NCBI RefSeq assembly: GCF_000968195.1
Contig: NZ_FO704550.1
Coordinates: 1,612,001 to 1,676,000 of the forward strand
Reading direction: 5' to 3'
Length of the DNA: 64,000 nucleotides
Source of the DNA: Xenorhabdus doucetiae
Lineage (GTDB): Bacteria > Pseudomonadota > Gammaproteobacteria > Enterobacterales > Enterobacteriaceae
Shown here: piece after piece, positions 37,087 through 46,284 of the stretch
Position numbering within the stretch: position 1 is the stretch's first letter
Layout of the letters: every line of letters starts with the position of its first letter
Position numbers and translations under genes: made by a program
Notes under the pieces: generated by a model
Told to the model about the DNA's origin: nothing
Database searches by the model: none
The model's input: the letters and a program-made list of their open reading frames with translations, nothing else

Positions 37087-37365
37087 ATGACTAAATACAG
37101 CGTGACTATTTATGTCTACGGAAGAGTACAGGGAGTGGGGTTCCGCTATCATACTTACCGTTGGGCAAAGAAAAACAAGCTGGTGGGATATGTCCGCAAT
37201 AGGGATGACGGAAGTGTTAAAATTGTCGCGAGTGGCAATGATGCGCAAATCAAAATGTTAACACATTGGCTGGAGCAGGGCGGGCCACCGAGTGCCAAAA
37301 TAGAACATTTTAGATCTCAGCTTTGTCAAGCAGAAGAGATGAGTGATTTTAGCATCCGTCACTAA
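37087..37365 (+). CDS. acyP: Acylphosphatase
   Basis: 92-residue acylphosphatase that hydrolyses acyl phosphates such as carbamoyl and acetyl phosphate. The signature is YGRVQGVGFRYHTYRWAKK with the catalytic Arg in GVGFR and the Asn in GYVRNRDDGSVKI. A GGGGGG-rich site lies upstream of ATG 37087. Convergent with tusE, as in E. coli (yccX). Confidence 0.94.
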   Translation: MTKYSVTIYVYGRVQGVGFRYHTYRWAKKNKLVGYVRNRDDGSVKIVASGNDAQIKMLTHWLEQGGPPSAKIEHFRSQLCQAEEMSDFSIRH

Positions 37366-37380
37366 TGACGGATGAATCGA

Positions 37381-37710
37381 TCAAATACATTTAACGGGTT
37401 TCGGAAGGCCGGCAATTTTAGTTGCTTGTTTTGCCGGCCCTTTAGGAAATAGGCGATAAAGGTAACGGCTATTGCCTTTTTCCTCACCATATTTTTGCGA
37501 GATCGCTTTGACTAACATACGAATAGCGGGTGAAGTATTAAATTCTTCATAGAATTCACGTACAAAACGTATCACTTCCCAATGCTGTTCGGTTAGCGTG
37601 ATAGCCTCTTGCCCGGCAATAACAGGCGCCATGGCTTCTTGCCAATCACGGTAATTTTTTAGATAACCTTGTGCGTCCGTTTCGATTTCACGACCTTCAA
37701 ATACCAACAT
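37381..37710 (-). CDS. tusE: Sulfur transfer protein TusE
   Basis: 109 residues (identical length to E. coli TusE/YccK), DsrC family. It accepts sulfur from the TusBCD complex and passes it to MnmA for 2-thiouridine formation. EHWEVIRFVREFYEEFNTSP, KYGEEKGNSRYLYRLFPKGP and the C-terminal PKPVKCI with the penultimate active cysteine are present. Start taken at MLVFEGREIE by comparison with E. coli; the frame extends 20 codons upstream. Confidence 0.94.
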   Translation of the reverse strand: MLVFEGREIETDAQGYLKNYRDWQEAMAPVIAGQEAITLTEQHWEVIRFVREFYEEFNTSPAIRMLVKAISQKYGEEKGNSRYLYRLFPKGPAKQATKIAGLPKPVKCI

Positions 37711-37892
37711 AACTTTTTTACCATCCAATAACGATGGCCGCAATTTAGCAAAAATAACCATTATTCCCAAGAAAGATTACCCAAGATGCTGAATAAGTAG
37801 ACCAACAGACCGTATTGTGAGTAAATTAACGGCAGTTGAGCCGATAAATACTTTACATTGTGAATAGTGATGTTTATAGTGCTCGACATCGC

Positions 37893-37980
37893 GGAGGGGT
37901 GGCCGAGCGGCTGAAGGCAGCGGTCTTGAAAACCGCCGATGGGAAACCATCCGAGAGTTCGAATCTCTCCTCCTCCGCCA
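37893..37980 (+). tRNA. serT: tRNA-Ser (anticodon TGA)
   Basis: 88-nt class II tRNA with acceptor stem GGAGGGG pairing with the 3' side before GCCA, GGCCGAGCGG D-arm, anticodon stem GCGGT/ACCGC with loop CTTGAAA (anticodon 37927-37929), a long variable arm (GATGG/CCATC) and TTCGAAT T-loop. The CCA is encoded. An integrase stub begins 186 bases downstream, so it is the likely attachment site of the following element. Confidence 0.95.
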
Positions 37981-38165
37981 GTTACACTTCTCCCAACGTC
38001 TCTTCAAGTCTAATTTTCTTAGTAAAATCAACGAAAATCCCCAAATTACACTCTATAGTCGTCTACTAGCATCTATTGCAATGTATCCCAATCAGGGGGT
38101 ATATATAGGGGTATATTTTTGTACCCCTTTAAAAAATACCCCACAGTTGCGAGGATGCTAGACTC

Positions 38166-38285
38166 ATGAAACTAACAGCCCGGCAAGTTGAAACAGTAAA
38201 ACCCCAAGATAAAGATTTTAAGCTATCCGATGGTGGCGGCTTGTATTTGTTGGTTAGTTCAAGAATTAGATTCTATACCTCTTGA
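38166..38285 (+). pseudogene. Integrase N-terminal stub (tyrosine recombinase, P4 type)
   Basis: 39 residues, MKLTARQVETVKPQDKDF then KLSDGGGLYLLV, matching the N-terminal DUF4102 arm-binding domain of P4-like integrases. It ends at a stop soon after LVSS and is fused to the primase remnant by deletion. Location just downstream of tRNA-Ser fits site-specific insertion there. Confidence 0.85.
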
Positions 38286-38291
38286 TTGTAA

Positions 38292-38495
38292 TTCTTTGCG
38301 GATCACGGTAATGGCGACTGGCATTGTCGCCAGTGTGACCAGCCCAATCACGGTGACGGGCTGGATTTGGTGGCAAGGGTTAAAGGGATCACAGTCTTTG
38401 CAGCCGCTAAGTTAGTTTCGGGGGCACTGGCTCTGCCCTTACCGGAACCAAGCCCGCCAGAAAAGAGGCTCCCAAATCAGAGACTCCCTCAATAA
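38292..38495 (+). pseudogene. Primase zinc-finger remnant (out of frame with the main primase gene)
   Basis: 68-codon frame beginning FADHGNGDWHCRQCDQ and continuing HGDGLDLVARVKGITVF, typical of the P4 alpha/primase zinc ribbon (second half only; the CPxC half is absent). It lies in a different frame from the long primase frame downstream and stops nine bases before it. The gene is therefore broken by an upstream deletion and a frameshift. Confidence 0.75.
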
Positions 38496-38503
38496 TCGAG
38501 AAA

Positions 38504-40534
38504 GTGAACAGGCTCTTGGTTCGAGCCACATTTGGGCAATCCGGCTATCTGGCGAAAAAGGGGCTGCAATGCCCCAAACAACGGTTATTGAAAGAGGGGA
38601 TTTTATTGCTGATCACCCAAACACTGAACGGCACTATCACCGGTGCGCAAACCATTAAGCCGAACGGTGAAAAACGCCTTGTTGCAGGCACTCAGAAAAA
38701 GGGGAGTGTTATCCCCGTATCTGAGATAACCGGCACACCGGATACGTGCATCATTACCGAGGGTTACGCAACAGCCTTAACGGTCAGTCAGTTACATGAG
38801 GGTGTGGTACTGGCGGCACTGGATGAAGGTAACTTACCTAACGTGGCCGAACAGGTCAGGGAACGGTGGCCAGACGCGAAGATCATTCTTGCGGCCGATA
38901 ACGATTGGCATGAACCGGGAGCGCTGGGCAAAAACGGCAAACCCAAGAAGAACGTCGGCAAGATAGCGGCAGAGAAGACCGCCAAAGCGATTAATGGCTG
39001 GGTAACGCTACCGCCCACGGAGTATAAAGCCGATTGGGACGACTATCGCCAGCACCACGGCATTGAGGCAGCAAAGCAGGCATTCAGTCACGGGCTATAT
39101 CAGGTGGGGGAGAAAAAGGCAGTGAACGCAGAAGCAGCCGTGATCCACGAAAATAAGAAAAAAAGTCCCCATCTGGCACAAATGGCCGCCAGTCAACGCG
39201 GGGCATTATTGGTTGAGCATTACAAAAAAATCGCGGTACATGCTGAAAGCGAAGCAGTTTATCACTATAACGGCACGACATGGGAAACTGTGTCAGATAA
39301 CGAGCTGCGTCGCGCAATGGTGGCAATCTTCGACCAGCACGACACCCCGTACAGCCCAAACGGGATCAATAACGCTATCTGCGCCATGAAATTACAAATT
39401 CCGGTCATTGGCGAACAACAGTCGGATTTAATCGGGTTCAGCAATGGCGTGTATGAGCTAACTACACAGAAATTTACTCCCCATCAACCTGAACATTGGC
39501 TCATGAACCATAATGGCATTGAGTTTACCCAGCCCGTTCTCGGTGAGAACTTGTCGGATCATGCTCCTGACTTTTATCGCTGGTTATCCCATGCAGCAGG
39601 GCAGAATGAAAACAAGATGAATCGCATCAAAGCCGCCTTGTTTATGATTCTGGCAAACCGTTATGACTGGCAGCTCTTTATTGAAGTGACAGGCGAAGGC
39701 GGCAGCGGTAAAAGCATCTTTACGTATATTGCGACCTTATTAGCGGGAGAACACAATACTGCCAGTGGTAATATGAAAGCGCTGGATGAAGCGAGAGGCC
39801 GTTATCAATTTGTCGGTAAGAGTTTAATTACGTTGCCCGATCAGGTTAAATATGTCGGTGAAGGTGCGGGCATTAAAGCCATTACCGGCGGCGACCTGAT
39901 TGAAATTGACGGAAAATACGAGAAGCAATTTTCAACGGTTATTAAAGCCGTGGTATTAGCCACCAATAACGAACCCATGAGCTTTACCGAGCGCAATGGC
40001 GGCATTGCAAGGCGGCGGGTGATATTTCCGTTTAATATTCCGGTCAAGGAATCCGAGAAAGATCCACAATTGCCGGAGAAAATCAGTCGGGAACTGCCGG
40101 TGATTATACGCCACTTATTAAACGAATTTGCCGACCAAAATAAGGCTAAGAAACTGCTACAGGCGCAACGCGATTCTAACGAAGCATTAACAGTGAAAAG
40201 CAATTCTGATCCGTTGTATCGCTTTTGCGGTTATCTGGTGTCTGTCAATGATACAACTGGAATGAAGATGGGTAATAAAAATATTAGCCCACGAGCGCCG
40301 AGAATGTATTTATATCATGCTTATCTTTCTTTTATGGAGGCGCACGGCTTTGAACGTCCGCTGACACTGACTAAGTTTGGTGAATCCATCCCTAAGATTA
40401 TGCTGGAATACCGGAAAGAGTATCGGAAAGTGCGAACCAAGAAAGGTTACTCTTATAACGTCGAGTTATCGGAAGAGGCCGAAGAATGGCTACCGTCAGT
40501 GCCTGAATGTCGAGACTTTAAATTACCTGTATAA
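38504..40534 (+). pseudogene. P4-type primase/helicase, main frame (5' end lost)
   Basis: 676 codons. The Toprim-like part includes TCIITEGYATALTVSQL, VVLAALDEGNLPNVAEQVRE and IILAADND. The superfamily 3 helicase part has Walker A TGEGGSGKSIFTYIATLLAG, GRYQFVGKSLITLPDQ (Walker B region) and VVLATNNEPM. This is the replication protein of P4-like satellites and phage-inducible islands. The zinc-finger start is out of frame upstream, so initiation and priming are probably lost, although the helicase part is intact. The apparent start GTG at 38504 is not the ancestral start. Confidence 0.8.
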
Positions 40535-41094
40535 AACTTTTGCCTTTAAGTCTGCATTCCATACACCAACTCAAATATCTTACTGTATTTAAAAGGAAAT
40601 AATAGATGTATAGTTGTTTTTTTAACTATACATCAACTCTACATTCTCTTCATTAGGGTAAAAAATGGGTGAACAGATGATACAGTCAGTGAATATCATA
40701 TTAATTGCATCAAACCCAGATGTAGCAAGGCTTTCAGGGGATTGTGCAGAGGGTGCATAACTGAGGAGATGAAAAAGATTTTCAGGGGGGTATCTTCTGG
40801 CAGGTAAATAAAAGCCGGAGGAATCTAAGAAGATAAATTTAGTATATCAATTTGTTTTTTTATTAGGATACTATCTGAAATTTAAATTAGGTAATTATCT
40901 GATTTTATTTAAGCAGAGAGATTAATCACAATTTTGCTGGTGATCTTTTATTCATGCTGGAATAGATAAGTATTGCTGTTATATCCTGTTTAATTGATGC
41001 TATATGGAAATCGTGACACAAATCACTTGATTGTTACATGCCTTAATAGTAATTAATGAAATTATTCATGACGAATATTATGGAGAATTGAGGA
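40535..41094. other. Non-coding stretch with an 11-bp inverted repeat
   Basis: No recognised gene. Notable is a perfect inverted repeat GATGTATAGTT / AACTATACATC at 40605-40634 with a T-rich loop, which could be a terminator or operator. A possible 31-codon frame at 40664-40759 (starting MGEQMIQSVNIILIAS) is not supported by anything I know. The upstream region of the toxin-like gene at 41095 is AT-rich. Confidence 0.5.
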
Positions 41095-42060
41095 ATGACA
41101 CATAAGAAATATAATCCTACTTGGGATGGCTATATGGGGGATGTTTTAAGGGGGAATGTGGGAATTAATCAGCTAAAGCCTCAACATGAATTTTTTGATG
41201 CTATTGGTCTAGAAAAAGTATTGAGGGATAATACCCAGTATCACTTTGTTCTCACATTATCAGAAGCTCAAAGCATTATTGAGGATATCAGTCCCCGCCG
41301 TCCACAAAGTCCAAATCATGGAGAAGCATTTGCAAGAGGTATGAACGAAAAACACCTAAGTTATGAAGAAGCATTTGCAAGAGGTATGGACGTAGGAAAC
41401 AAGAAAAAAAATCCTATGGCGCGTGTATTTTCTGTCACTGATCCCATATCTACCTACGCAGGAAATATCTATGATTCACGTGGATTCCATGATGTTGTTC
41501 GAGAATTTAAGAGCTTAGGCATTACAGCGGCAGAACATGTAGGAAAAAATGGGGAAAGGTATATTCACATATCAGGGCATGCAGGTCTTCGAGGTCGTAT
41601 CATGGGGACACGATATCGTGCCCAAAATCCCCAAATGCTTGGAATGGGAATTGGGCAGCAGGGCCTTAATGCAAGCGTTGTTCAAGGAGTTAGATTCTCC
41701 ATCATTTTTTCTATTGGATATCGAGTAATAGAAAGTATTTTTAAGGATGAATATACGCTAGCCGATTTTCTTGGAAATGTAACCATGGATATGGCTAAAA
41801 CTGCTATTATCGCGACAGCCTCTTGGGCTGTCGGTTCAGCTTTAATTGCTACAGCCGCTTTAGGTGGCAGTATAATTGCTGTTGCGGGAATAGTTTTACT
41901 TGCTGGTTTTGCAGTGGCTTATATTTTAGATGCTCTTGATAAGCAATATGGGATAAGTGAAAAATTAATAGCACTCATAAAAGAAGAAATGAAGAAAAAA
42001 CCAAGAACACCGGAAGCGGATTTACGGCATTTTTTTAATGGATTAGGAAGGTTCAGGTGA
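41095..42060 (+). CDS. Putative pore-forming toxin-like protein
   Basis: 321 residues, family not recognised. The middle has a duplicated EAFARGM heptapeptide (residues ~77 and ~93) and a soluble part (MARVFSVTDPISTYAGNIYD, IHISGHAGLRGRIMG). The C-terminal third has long Ala/Gly/Ile-rich hydrophobic hairpins (IIATASWAVGSALIATAALG, IIAVAGIVLLAGFAVAYILD) like those of membrane-inserting bacteriocins or antibacterial effectors, then a charged tail. Its stop overlaps the start of a small membrane protein gene of the DUF1240 family, an arrangement typical of toxin-immunity pairs. GGAG is nine bases upstream. Toxin function is inference. Confidence 0.55.
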   Translation: MTHKKYNPTWDGYMGDVLRGNVGINQLKPQHEFFDAIGLEKVLRDNTQYHFVLTLSEAQSIIEDISPRRPQSPNHGEAFARGMNEKHLSYEEAFARGMDVGNKKKNPMARVFSVTDPISTYAGNIYDSRGFHDVVREFKSLGITAAEHVGKNGERYIHISGHAGLRGRIMGTRYRAQNPQMLGMGIGQQGLNASVVQGVRFSIIFSIGYRVIESIFKDEYTLADFLGNVTMDMAKTAIIATASWAVGSALIATAALGGSIIAVAGIVLLAGFAVAYILDALDKQYGISEKLIALIKEEMKKKPRTPEADLRHFFNGLGRFR

Positions 42061-42452
42061 ATAGTAAATACCTTAAAGCATTAGGTGTGCTAATATTATT
42101 GTTGTTAATGACATTTATAGTTGCTTTCATTATTGACGATGCTATTTCATTAATATTAATGAAAGATGAAATAAGATTTTCTGGCACTGTTGTCATGGTT
42201 GTTATGTCTTCACCTCTATTATTATATTCGTTATCAGGCTCTGTTTTTTTCTTTATCTTTGATAGACTACCTAAATTTAACAAGATAGTTGTTAAATATC
42301 TTAGTAGGTTGATGATTGCATCATTTATAATTGGTTTTCCTATCTCTTTTTATGTTGATTATAAGTTAAAAAGTGATGGTTATCTGACATGCGATAAATT
42401 ATCGTGGATGTCACCAACCACCTATGTAAAAGATTTATCACTGTGTAAATGA
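42057..42452 (+). CDS. DUF1240 membrane protein, possible immunity protein
   Basis: 131 residues with about three or four membrane segments (LGVLILLLLMTFIVAFII, MVVMSSPLLLYSLSGSVFFF, LMIASFIIGFPISFYV). The ending KSDGYLTCDKLSWMSPTTYV is the conserved tail of DUF1240 proteins, common in Xenorhabdus and Photorhabdus. It starts with GTG overlapping the upstream stop (GTGA), so expression is coupled. It may protect the inner membrane against the product of the preceding gene. Confidence 0.65.
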   Translation: MNSKYLKALGVLILLLLMTFIVAFIIDDAISLILMKDEIRFSGTVVMVVMSSPLLLYSLSGSVFFFIFDRLPKFNKIVVKYLSRLMIASFIIGFPISFYVDYKLKSDGYLTCDKLSWMSPTTYVKDLSLCK

Positions 42453-42493
42453 AAAAGTTTGTAAATATTCTGTCCTCATGTTTTCGCAAGTTT

Positions 42494-42519
42494 AGCCTCT
42501 GAATTTCAGGGGCTTTTTT
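42494..42519 (+). terminator. Terminator after the toxin/immunity-like pair
   Basis: AGCCTCTGAA / TTCAGGGGCT stem with a T6 tail. Confidence 0.8.
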
Positions 42520-42578
42520 ATTGTTTATCATGATGTTAAATAGTGTTTAAAGCATATAAAAACCAACCACAAAACACC

Positions 42579-43154
42579 ATGAAAAAGCTACTCGAATTAC
42601 GCCAGCAAAAGGCAACCTTCACTGAACAAATGCGCTCCCTGCTCACCAAGGCCGAAACTGAAAAACGCTCATTGACCGAAGATGAAGCTAAACAGTTCGA
42701 CGAACTGCGCAGCCAGTCCGATGCACTGAACGCCGAAATTGCCCGCTATGAGTCAATTGCTGATGAAGAACGCCATCAGGCGAAGATCCAGCCGACCAGT
42801 GAAAAACTCAGCAACGACGAACTGCGCCACTATATCGTGACTGGTGAAACCCGTACTTTGTCTACGGGTGTGCCGTCCGAGGGCGGCTATACCGTTATTC
42901 CTGAGCTAAACAGGCAGATTATGCAGCAATTGGCGGATGAGTCGGTTATGCGCCGGATCTGTACCCTCAAGACTACGCGCAGCAACGAATACAAACAGTT
43001 GGTTTCAGTCGGTGGGGCAGCGGTGGCACACGGGGAAGAGGGTAAGGCACGCGGTGAGACAGCTACGCCGAAGATGGAAGAAGTCAGCATTAAACTGTTC
43101 CCGATTTACGCCTATCCCGGCTGCAAACAGCGGGTAAAAATCCGGCCGATGTGA
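42579..43154 (+). pseudogene. HK97-type major capsid protein, truncated
   Basis: 191 codons. An N-terminal coiled-coil delta domain (LRQQKATFTEQMRSLLTKAE, DEAKQFDELRSQSDALNAEI) is followed by the start of the shell domain (GVPSEGGYTVIPELNRQIMQ, HGEEGKARGETATPKMEEVS, IKLFPIYAYPGCKQ). A full protein has about 400 residues, so roughly the second half is gone. The last residues RVKIRPM come from other sequence at a deletion joint near 43130 that leads straight into the HNH gene. Confidence 0.82.
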
Positions 43155-43179
43155 TGAGCACAAACGGGAAGCCCGGCGT

Positions 43180-43518
43180 ATGCAGGATAAGCAGCGAGGC
43201 ACCCGAACCCAACGCGGTTATAGCAATCAATGGGGTAAATATCGCTTGATGTACCTTAAGGCTAATCCCTTATGTGTGATTTGCCTGAAAGCCAATATTT
43301 ACACCCCGGCAACCATTGTTGACCACATTATCCCGATAGACGGTGACAGCGATGTACTGTTCTGGCCTGACTTCAATCACCAGTCAATATGTCATCGCTG
43401 CCATAACAGTAAGACGTTTACCCAAGACCCAGTAACCAAGCAGAAGCGCAAGAACGGTGAGTATCGGGAACGGGAAGAACGGGCGGCAAAGTGTCGGGAC
43501 TGGTTAGTTGCAGAATGA
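43180..43518 (+). CDS. Phage HNH endonuclease, 5' end probably lost
   Basis: 112 residues from the first usable ATG. The frame is open about ten codons further upstream (CDEHKREARR) and matches the usual Cys/His-rich N-terminus of packaging-module HNH nucleases, so the gene lost its start in the deletion that truncated the capsid gene. RGTRTQRGYSNQWGKYRLMY, CVICL, IVDHIIPIDGD and CHRCHNSKT form the zinc and HNH motifs. HNH nucleases beside terminase genes assist DNA packaging. Confidence 0.8.
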   Translation: MQDKQRGTRTQRGYSNQWGKYRLMYLKANPLCVICLKANIYTPATIVDHIIPIDGDSDVLFWPDFNHQSICHRCHNSKTFTQDPVTKQKRKNGEYREREERAAKCRDWLVAE

Positions 43519-43641
43519 AATGATTGGGGTGGGGGAGTCAAAAATGACAAATACCCCCTTTCGTGGCACCACCGCCGTCCTCAAATTTTTATGCGCGGCA
43601 CTTTTTTAGATAGCAGTAATTTTTATAGGAATCAAAACATT

Positions 43642-43995
43642 ATGGCAAGGGCACCTAAACCCCCCGTTTACTTAAACACTATTGCCGCCGAGCAATGGAA
43701 ATCGAAAGCGAAACTGTTAAATGAGCGTGACGACCTCAGCCCGGCAGACTGGAACAACTTAGAGCTGTATTGCGTCAATTATGCGATCTACCGTAAAGCC
43801 ATTGAAGACATTGAACGGCGCGGGTTTGCGGTGGAAGGTTCACGCGGCGCGGCGACCAGTAACCCGTCATTAAAAGCCAAGGCGGATGCAGAAAAAATCA
43901 TGATTAAAATGTCCTCCCTGCTGGGCTTTGACCCGGTGTCACGGCGCAGAAACCCGGTGGAAACGGAGGCTGAGGACGAGTTAGATCGCTTATGA
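43642..43995 (+). CDS. Phage terminase small subunit (P27 family)
   Basis: 117 residues. PPVYLNTIAAEQWKSKAKLL, ALSPADWNNLELYC-like segment, RGAATSNPSLKAKADAEKIM and LGFDPVSRRR identify P27-family small terminases, which recognise DNA for packaging. The stop overlaps the large-subunit start (ATGA), so the two are coupled. Start at ATG 43642 by comparison with the family; the frame extends 17 codons upstream. Confidence 0.88.
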   Translation: MARAPKPPVYLNTIAAEQWKSKAKLLNERDDLSPADWNNLELYCVNYAIYRKAIEDIERRGFAVEGSRGAATSNPSLKAKADAEKIMIKMSSLLGFDPVSRRRNPVETEAEDELDRL

Positions 43996-45653
43996 ACGCA
44001 TGGGAACAGTACGCCCTTGATATCCAAAATGGCACCATTCCGGCCTGTCAGCGTCTGAAACAGGCGGTGAAACGCTACTATAACGACCTGAATAACCCGT
44101 TTTATGTGTTTGATAGCGAGGTTGTGGAGCGTTTTATTGGTTTCTCCCGTCTCTGTCCACACGTTAAAGGCCACTTGCGCGGTCAGCCCATTGTGCTTGA
44201 ACCATGGCAGCAATTCGCCTTTGCTAACCTGTTCGGCTTCAAGGTAAAGGCGACGGGGAGCAGGAAATACCGCAGTGCTTATATTCAGGTGCCGCGCAAA
44301 AATGCGAAATCCACCGTGGCCGCGATACTGGCGAACTGGTTTCTGGTGATGGAACCGGGACAGCAGGATATTTACACCGCCGCCGTCAGCCGGGATCAGG
44401 CGCGTATCGTGTTTGATGATGCCCGCCAGATGAGCCTGTTATCTAAGCCCCTGAAAAAGCGGGTATCTATCCAGCAACATAAAGTGACTTACACGAAGAG
44501 CAACAGCCTGTTAAAACCACTGGCCGCCAAAGCCTCGACGATTGAGGGCACCAATCCCAGTCTGGCGATTGTCGATGAATATCATCTACACCCCGATAAC
44601 GCGGTGTACTCCGCCCTTGAGTTAGGCATGGGTGCCCGTCCCGAAGGACTCCTGTTTGCCATTACTACGGCGGGCAGTAATGTTATTTCGGCCTGTAAGC
44701 AGCACTATGATTATTGCTGTCAGATACTGGACGGCGAAGAACAAAATGAATCGCTGTTTGCCCTGATCTACGAGCTGGACGACGAGCACGAGATTGATAA
44801 TGAAGCACTTTGGATTAAGGCCAATCCCAATCTGAATGTCTCAGTAGACAGTGAGGCATTGCATGACACCATCCAGAAAGCCCGTGGTATACCGTCACAA
44901 TGGACAGAGATGCTAACCAAACGCTTTAATATCTGGTGTCAGGGTGAAACCCCGTGGATGGGCGAAGGGGCTTGGCAAGCCTGCCAGACTGATTATGATG
45001 AAAACGACCTCAAGGGGCTGGAGTGTTACGCCGGATTAGACTTGTCGTCAACGGGGGATATTACCAGCATTTGCTACACCTTCCCCGTGGAGAATGAACT
45101 GTTACTCCTGACCCGCCATTACCTGCCCGAAGCGCAGTTACAGAATCCGGCCAATAAGAACCGGGCTATTTATCGGCAATGGGCGCAAGCGGGCTGGATA
45201 CGCACCACACAAGGCGACTGCATTGATTATGACCGTATCCGCGATGATATCCTCAAAGACAGCCAACAGTTTGATATCAAGCTGGTCGGCTTTGATACAT
45301 GGAACGCCACGCACCTAAGAACTCAGCTACAAGGTGCCGGGCTGGATGTTGAGCCGTTCCCGCAAACCTATCTACGCTTTAGCCCGGTGGCTAAATCGGC
45401 TGAGGTATTCGTTAACCGCAAGGTGATTCGTCATAACAGCGATCCGGTTCTCGCATGGGCAATGTCCAATGTGGTGATGGAAACCGACGCGAACGCTAAT
45501 ATCAAGCCGAACAAGAAGAAATCCGCAAACAAGATTGATCCGGCGATTGCGTTCCTGATGAGTTTTGGCACTTGGCAGAGTGAACACGAGGACTTTGCTT
45601 TCAGTCTGTCGGATGAACAGAAGCAGCGCCTTAAGGCGTTTAATGGGATATAA
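43992..45653 (+). CDS. Phage terminase large subunit
   Basis: 553 residues, a normal length. The ATPase domain has the variant Walker A VPRKNAKST, Walker B LAIVDEYHLH and the coupling motif FAITTAGSN. The nuclease domain shows YAGLDLSSTGDITSI, VGFDTWNAT and the final DPAIAFLMSFGTW. It pumps DNA into capsids with the small subunit. It appears intact even though portal, protease and tail genes are absent nearby. Confidence 0.92.
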   Translation: MNAWEQYALDIQNGTIPACQRLKQAVKRYYNDLNNPFYVFDSEVVERFIGFSRLCPHVKGHLRGQPIVLEPWQQFAFANLFGFKVKATGSRKYRSAYIQVPRKNAKSTVAAILANWFLVMEPGQQDIYTAAVSRDQARIVFDDARQMSLLSKPLKKRVSIQQHKVTYTKSNSLLKPLAAKASTIEGTNPSLAIVDEYHLHPDNAVYSALELGMGARPEGLLFAITTAGSNVISACKQHYDYCCQILDGEEQNESLFALIYELDDEHEIDNEALWIKANPNLNVSVDSEALHDTIQKARGIPSQWTEMLTKRFNIWCQGETPWMGEGAWQACQTDYDENDLKGLECYAGLDLSSTGDITSICYTFPVENELLLLTRHYLPEAQLQNPANKNRAIYRQWAQAGWIRTTQGDCIDYDRIRDDILKDSQQFDIKLVGFDTWNATHLRTQLQGAGLDVEPFPQTYLRFSPVAKSAEVFVNRKVIRHNSDPVLAWAMSNVVMETDANANIKPNKKKSANKIDPAIAFLMSFGTWQSEHEDFAFSLSDEQKQRLKAFNGI

Positions 45654-45818
45654 CGCAAAAAGTTAAGCGGTTTTACTGATTCGCTTATTGAATTTGATAA
45701 ACCAATTCATTAAAGTAATCCCGCCATTGGCAAAATCCAATGGTCAAGGTTTAGCAGCCTTGAGATCAACCACTGGTAAGGATAGTTTCTTGCCAGTGTG
45801 CCTGTTATCGCCTTTTCA

Positions 45819-45911
45819 ATGGTGATTCAGGCGGGGGAGACTCACGTCTCGCCGGAAGTTGATCCCGGTCTGCTAACCCTGCTTGAATCACCACCATCAA
45901 TGATTAATTAA
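45819..45911 (+). CDS. Ash-family-like short reading frame (remnant)
   Basis: 30 residues, MVIQAGETHVSPEVDPGLLT then LLESPPSMIN, matching from memory the C-terminal part of Ash/Icd-like proteins of P4-type elements. A stop lies upstream in the same frame, so the N-terminal part is missing or out of frame. Its stop overlaps the next frame. The region is also a structured RNA candidate. Confidence 0.5.
   Translation: MVIQAGETHVSPEVDPGLLTLLESPPSMIN
45821..45892 (+). ncRNA. C4-like antisense RNA candidate
   Basis: 72-nt segment folding as a three-way junction. A 12-bp closing stem pairs GGTGATTCAGGC with GCTTGAATCACC (one G-U). Hairpin 1 is GAGAC-TCAC-GTCTC and hairpin 2 CCGG...CCGG around AAGTTGATC. 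C4 RNAs of P1/P7 and P4 immunity RNA occupy such positions near icd/ash genes. Assignment by structure and context, not by a covariance search. Confidence 0.45.
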
Positions 45912-45928
45912 TGGAAGGGGTAGCAGAA

Positions 45929-46189
45929 ATGAACAACGTTAGAAATGACTGGCATCAAGCTGATATTATTGCTGCATTACGCAAGCGTGGTACAACTCTT
46001 GCCGCAGTCTCCCGCGAAGCTGGACTTAGTTCTTCTACATTAGCAAATGTGTTATCACGCCCTTGGCCTAAAGGGGAATGGATCGTTGCTAACTATCTCG
46101 GAGTACATCCTTCTGAAATTTGGCCTAGTCGGTATTTTGATATGTATGGTCAGCTTATTGAGCGAGAGGCTAGAAAAAAATCCGATTAA
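45929..46189 (+). CDS. Ner/Nlp-type winged-helix regulator
   Basis: 86 residues. NDWHQADIIAALRKRGTTLA, AVSREAGLSSSTLANVLSRP, WPKGEWIVANYLGVHPSEIW are the lambda-repressor-like helix-turn-helix of Ner (Mu) and Nlp/SfsB proteins. ATG 45929 has AGGGG eight bases upstream; a start six codons earlier overlaps the previous stop. Probably controls lytic or early genes of the element. Confidence 0.85.
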   Translation: MNNVRNDWHQADIIAALRKRGTTLAAVSREAGLSSSTLANVLSRPWPKGEWIVANYLGVHPSEIWPSRYFDMYGQLIEREARKKSD

Positions 46190-46284
46190 CTAATGGTAAC
46201 CTGAGTTAAACAGATATTTTCTTGTGGGGGACTAATCACCCCACTAATTTATATTTAGAGAGTGTTTTTTTATTTAAGATAAGC

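Noticed and set aside
39084..40203. Minus-strand frames within the primase
   Set aside because: Shadows of the primase/helicase frame.
41320..41395. Duplicated EAFARGM segment considered as the start of a CRISPR or tandem array
   Set aside because: Only two units within a coding frame; no regular spacers. I saw no CRISPR array anywhere in the window.
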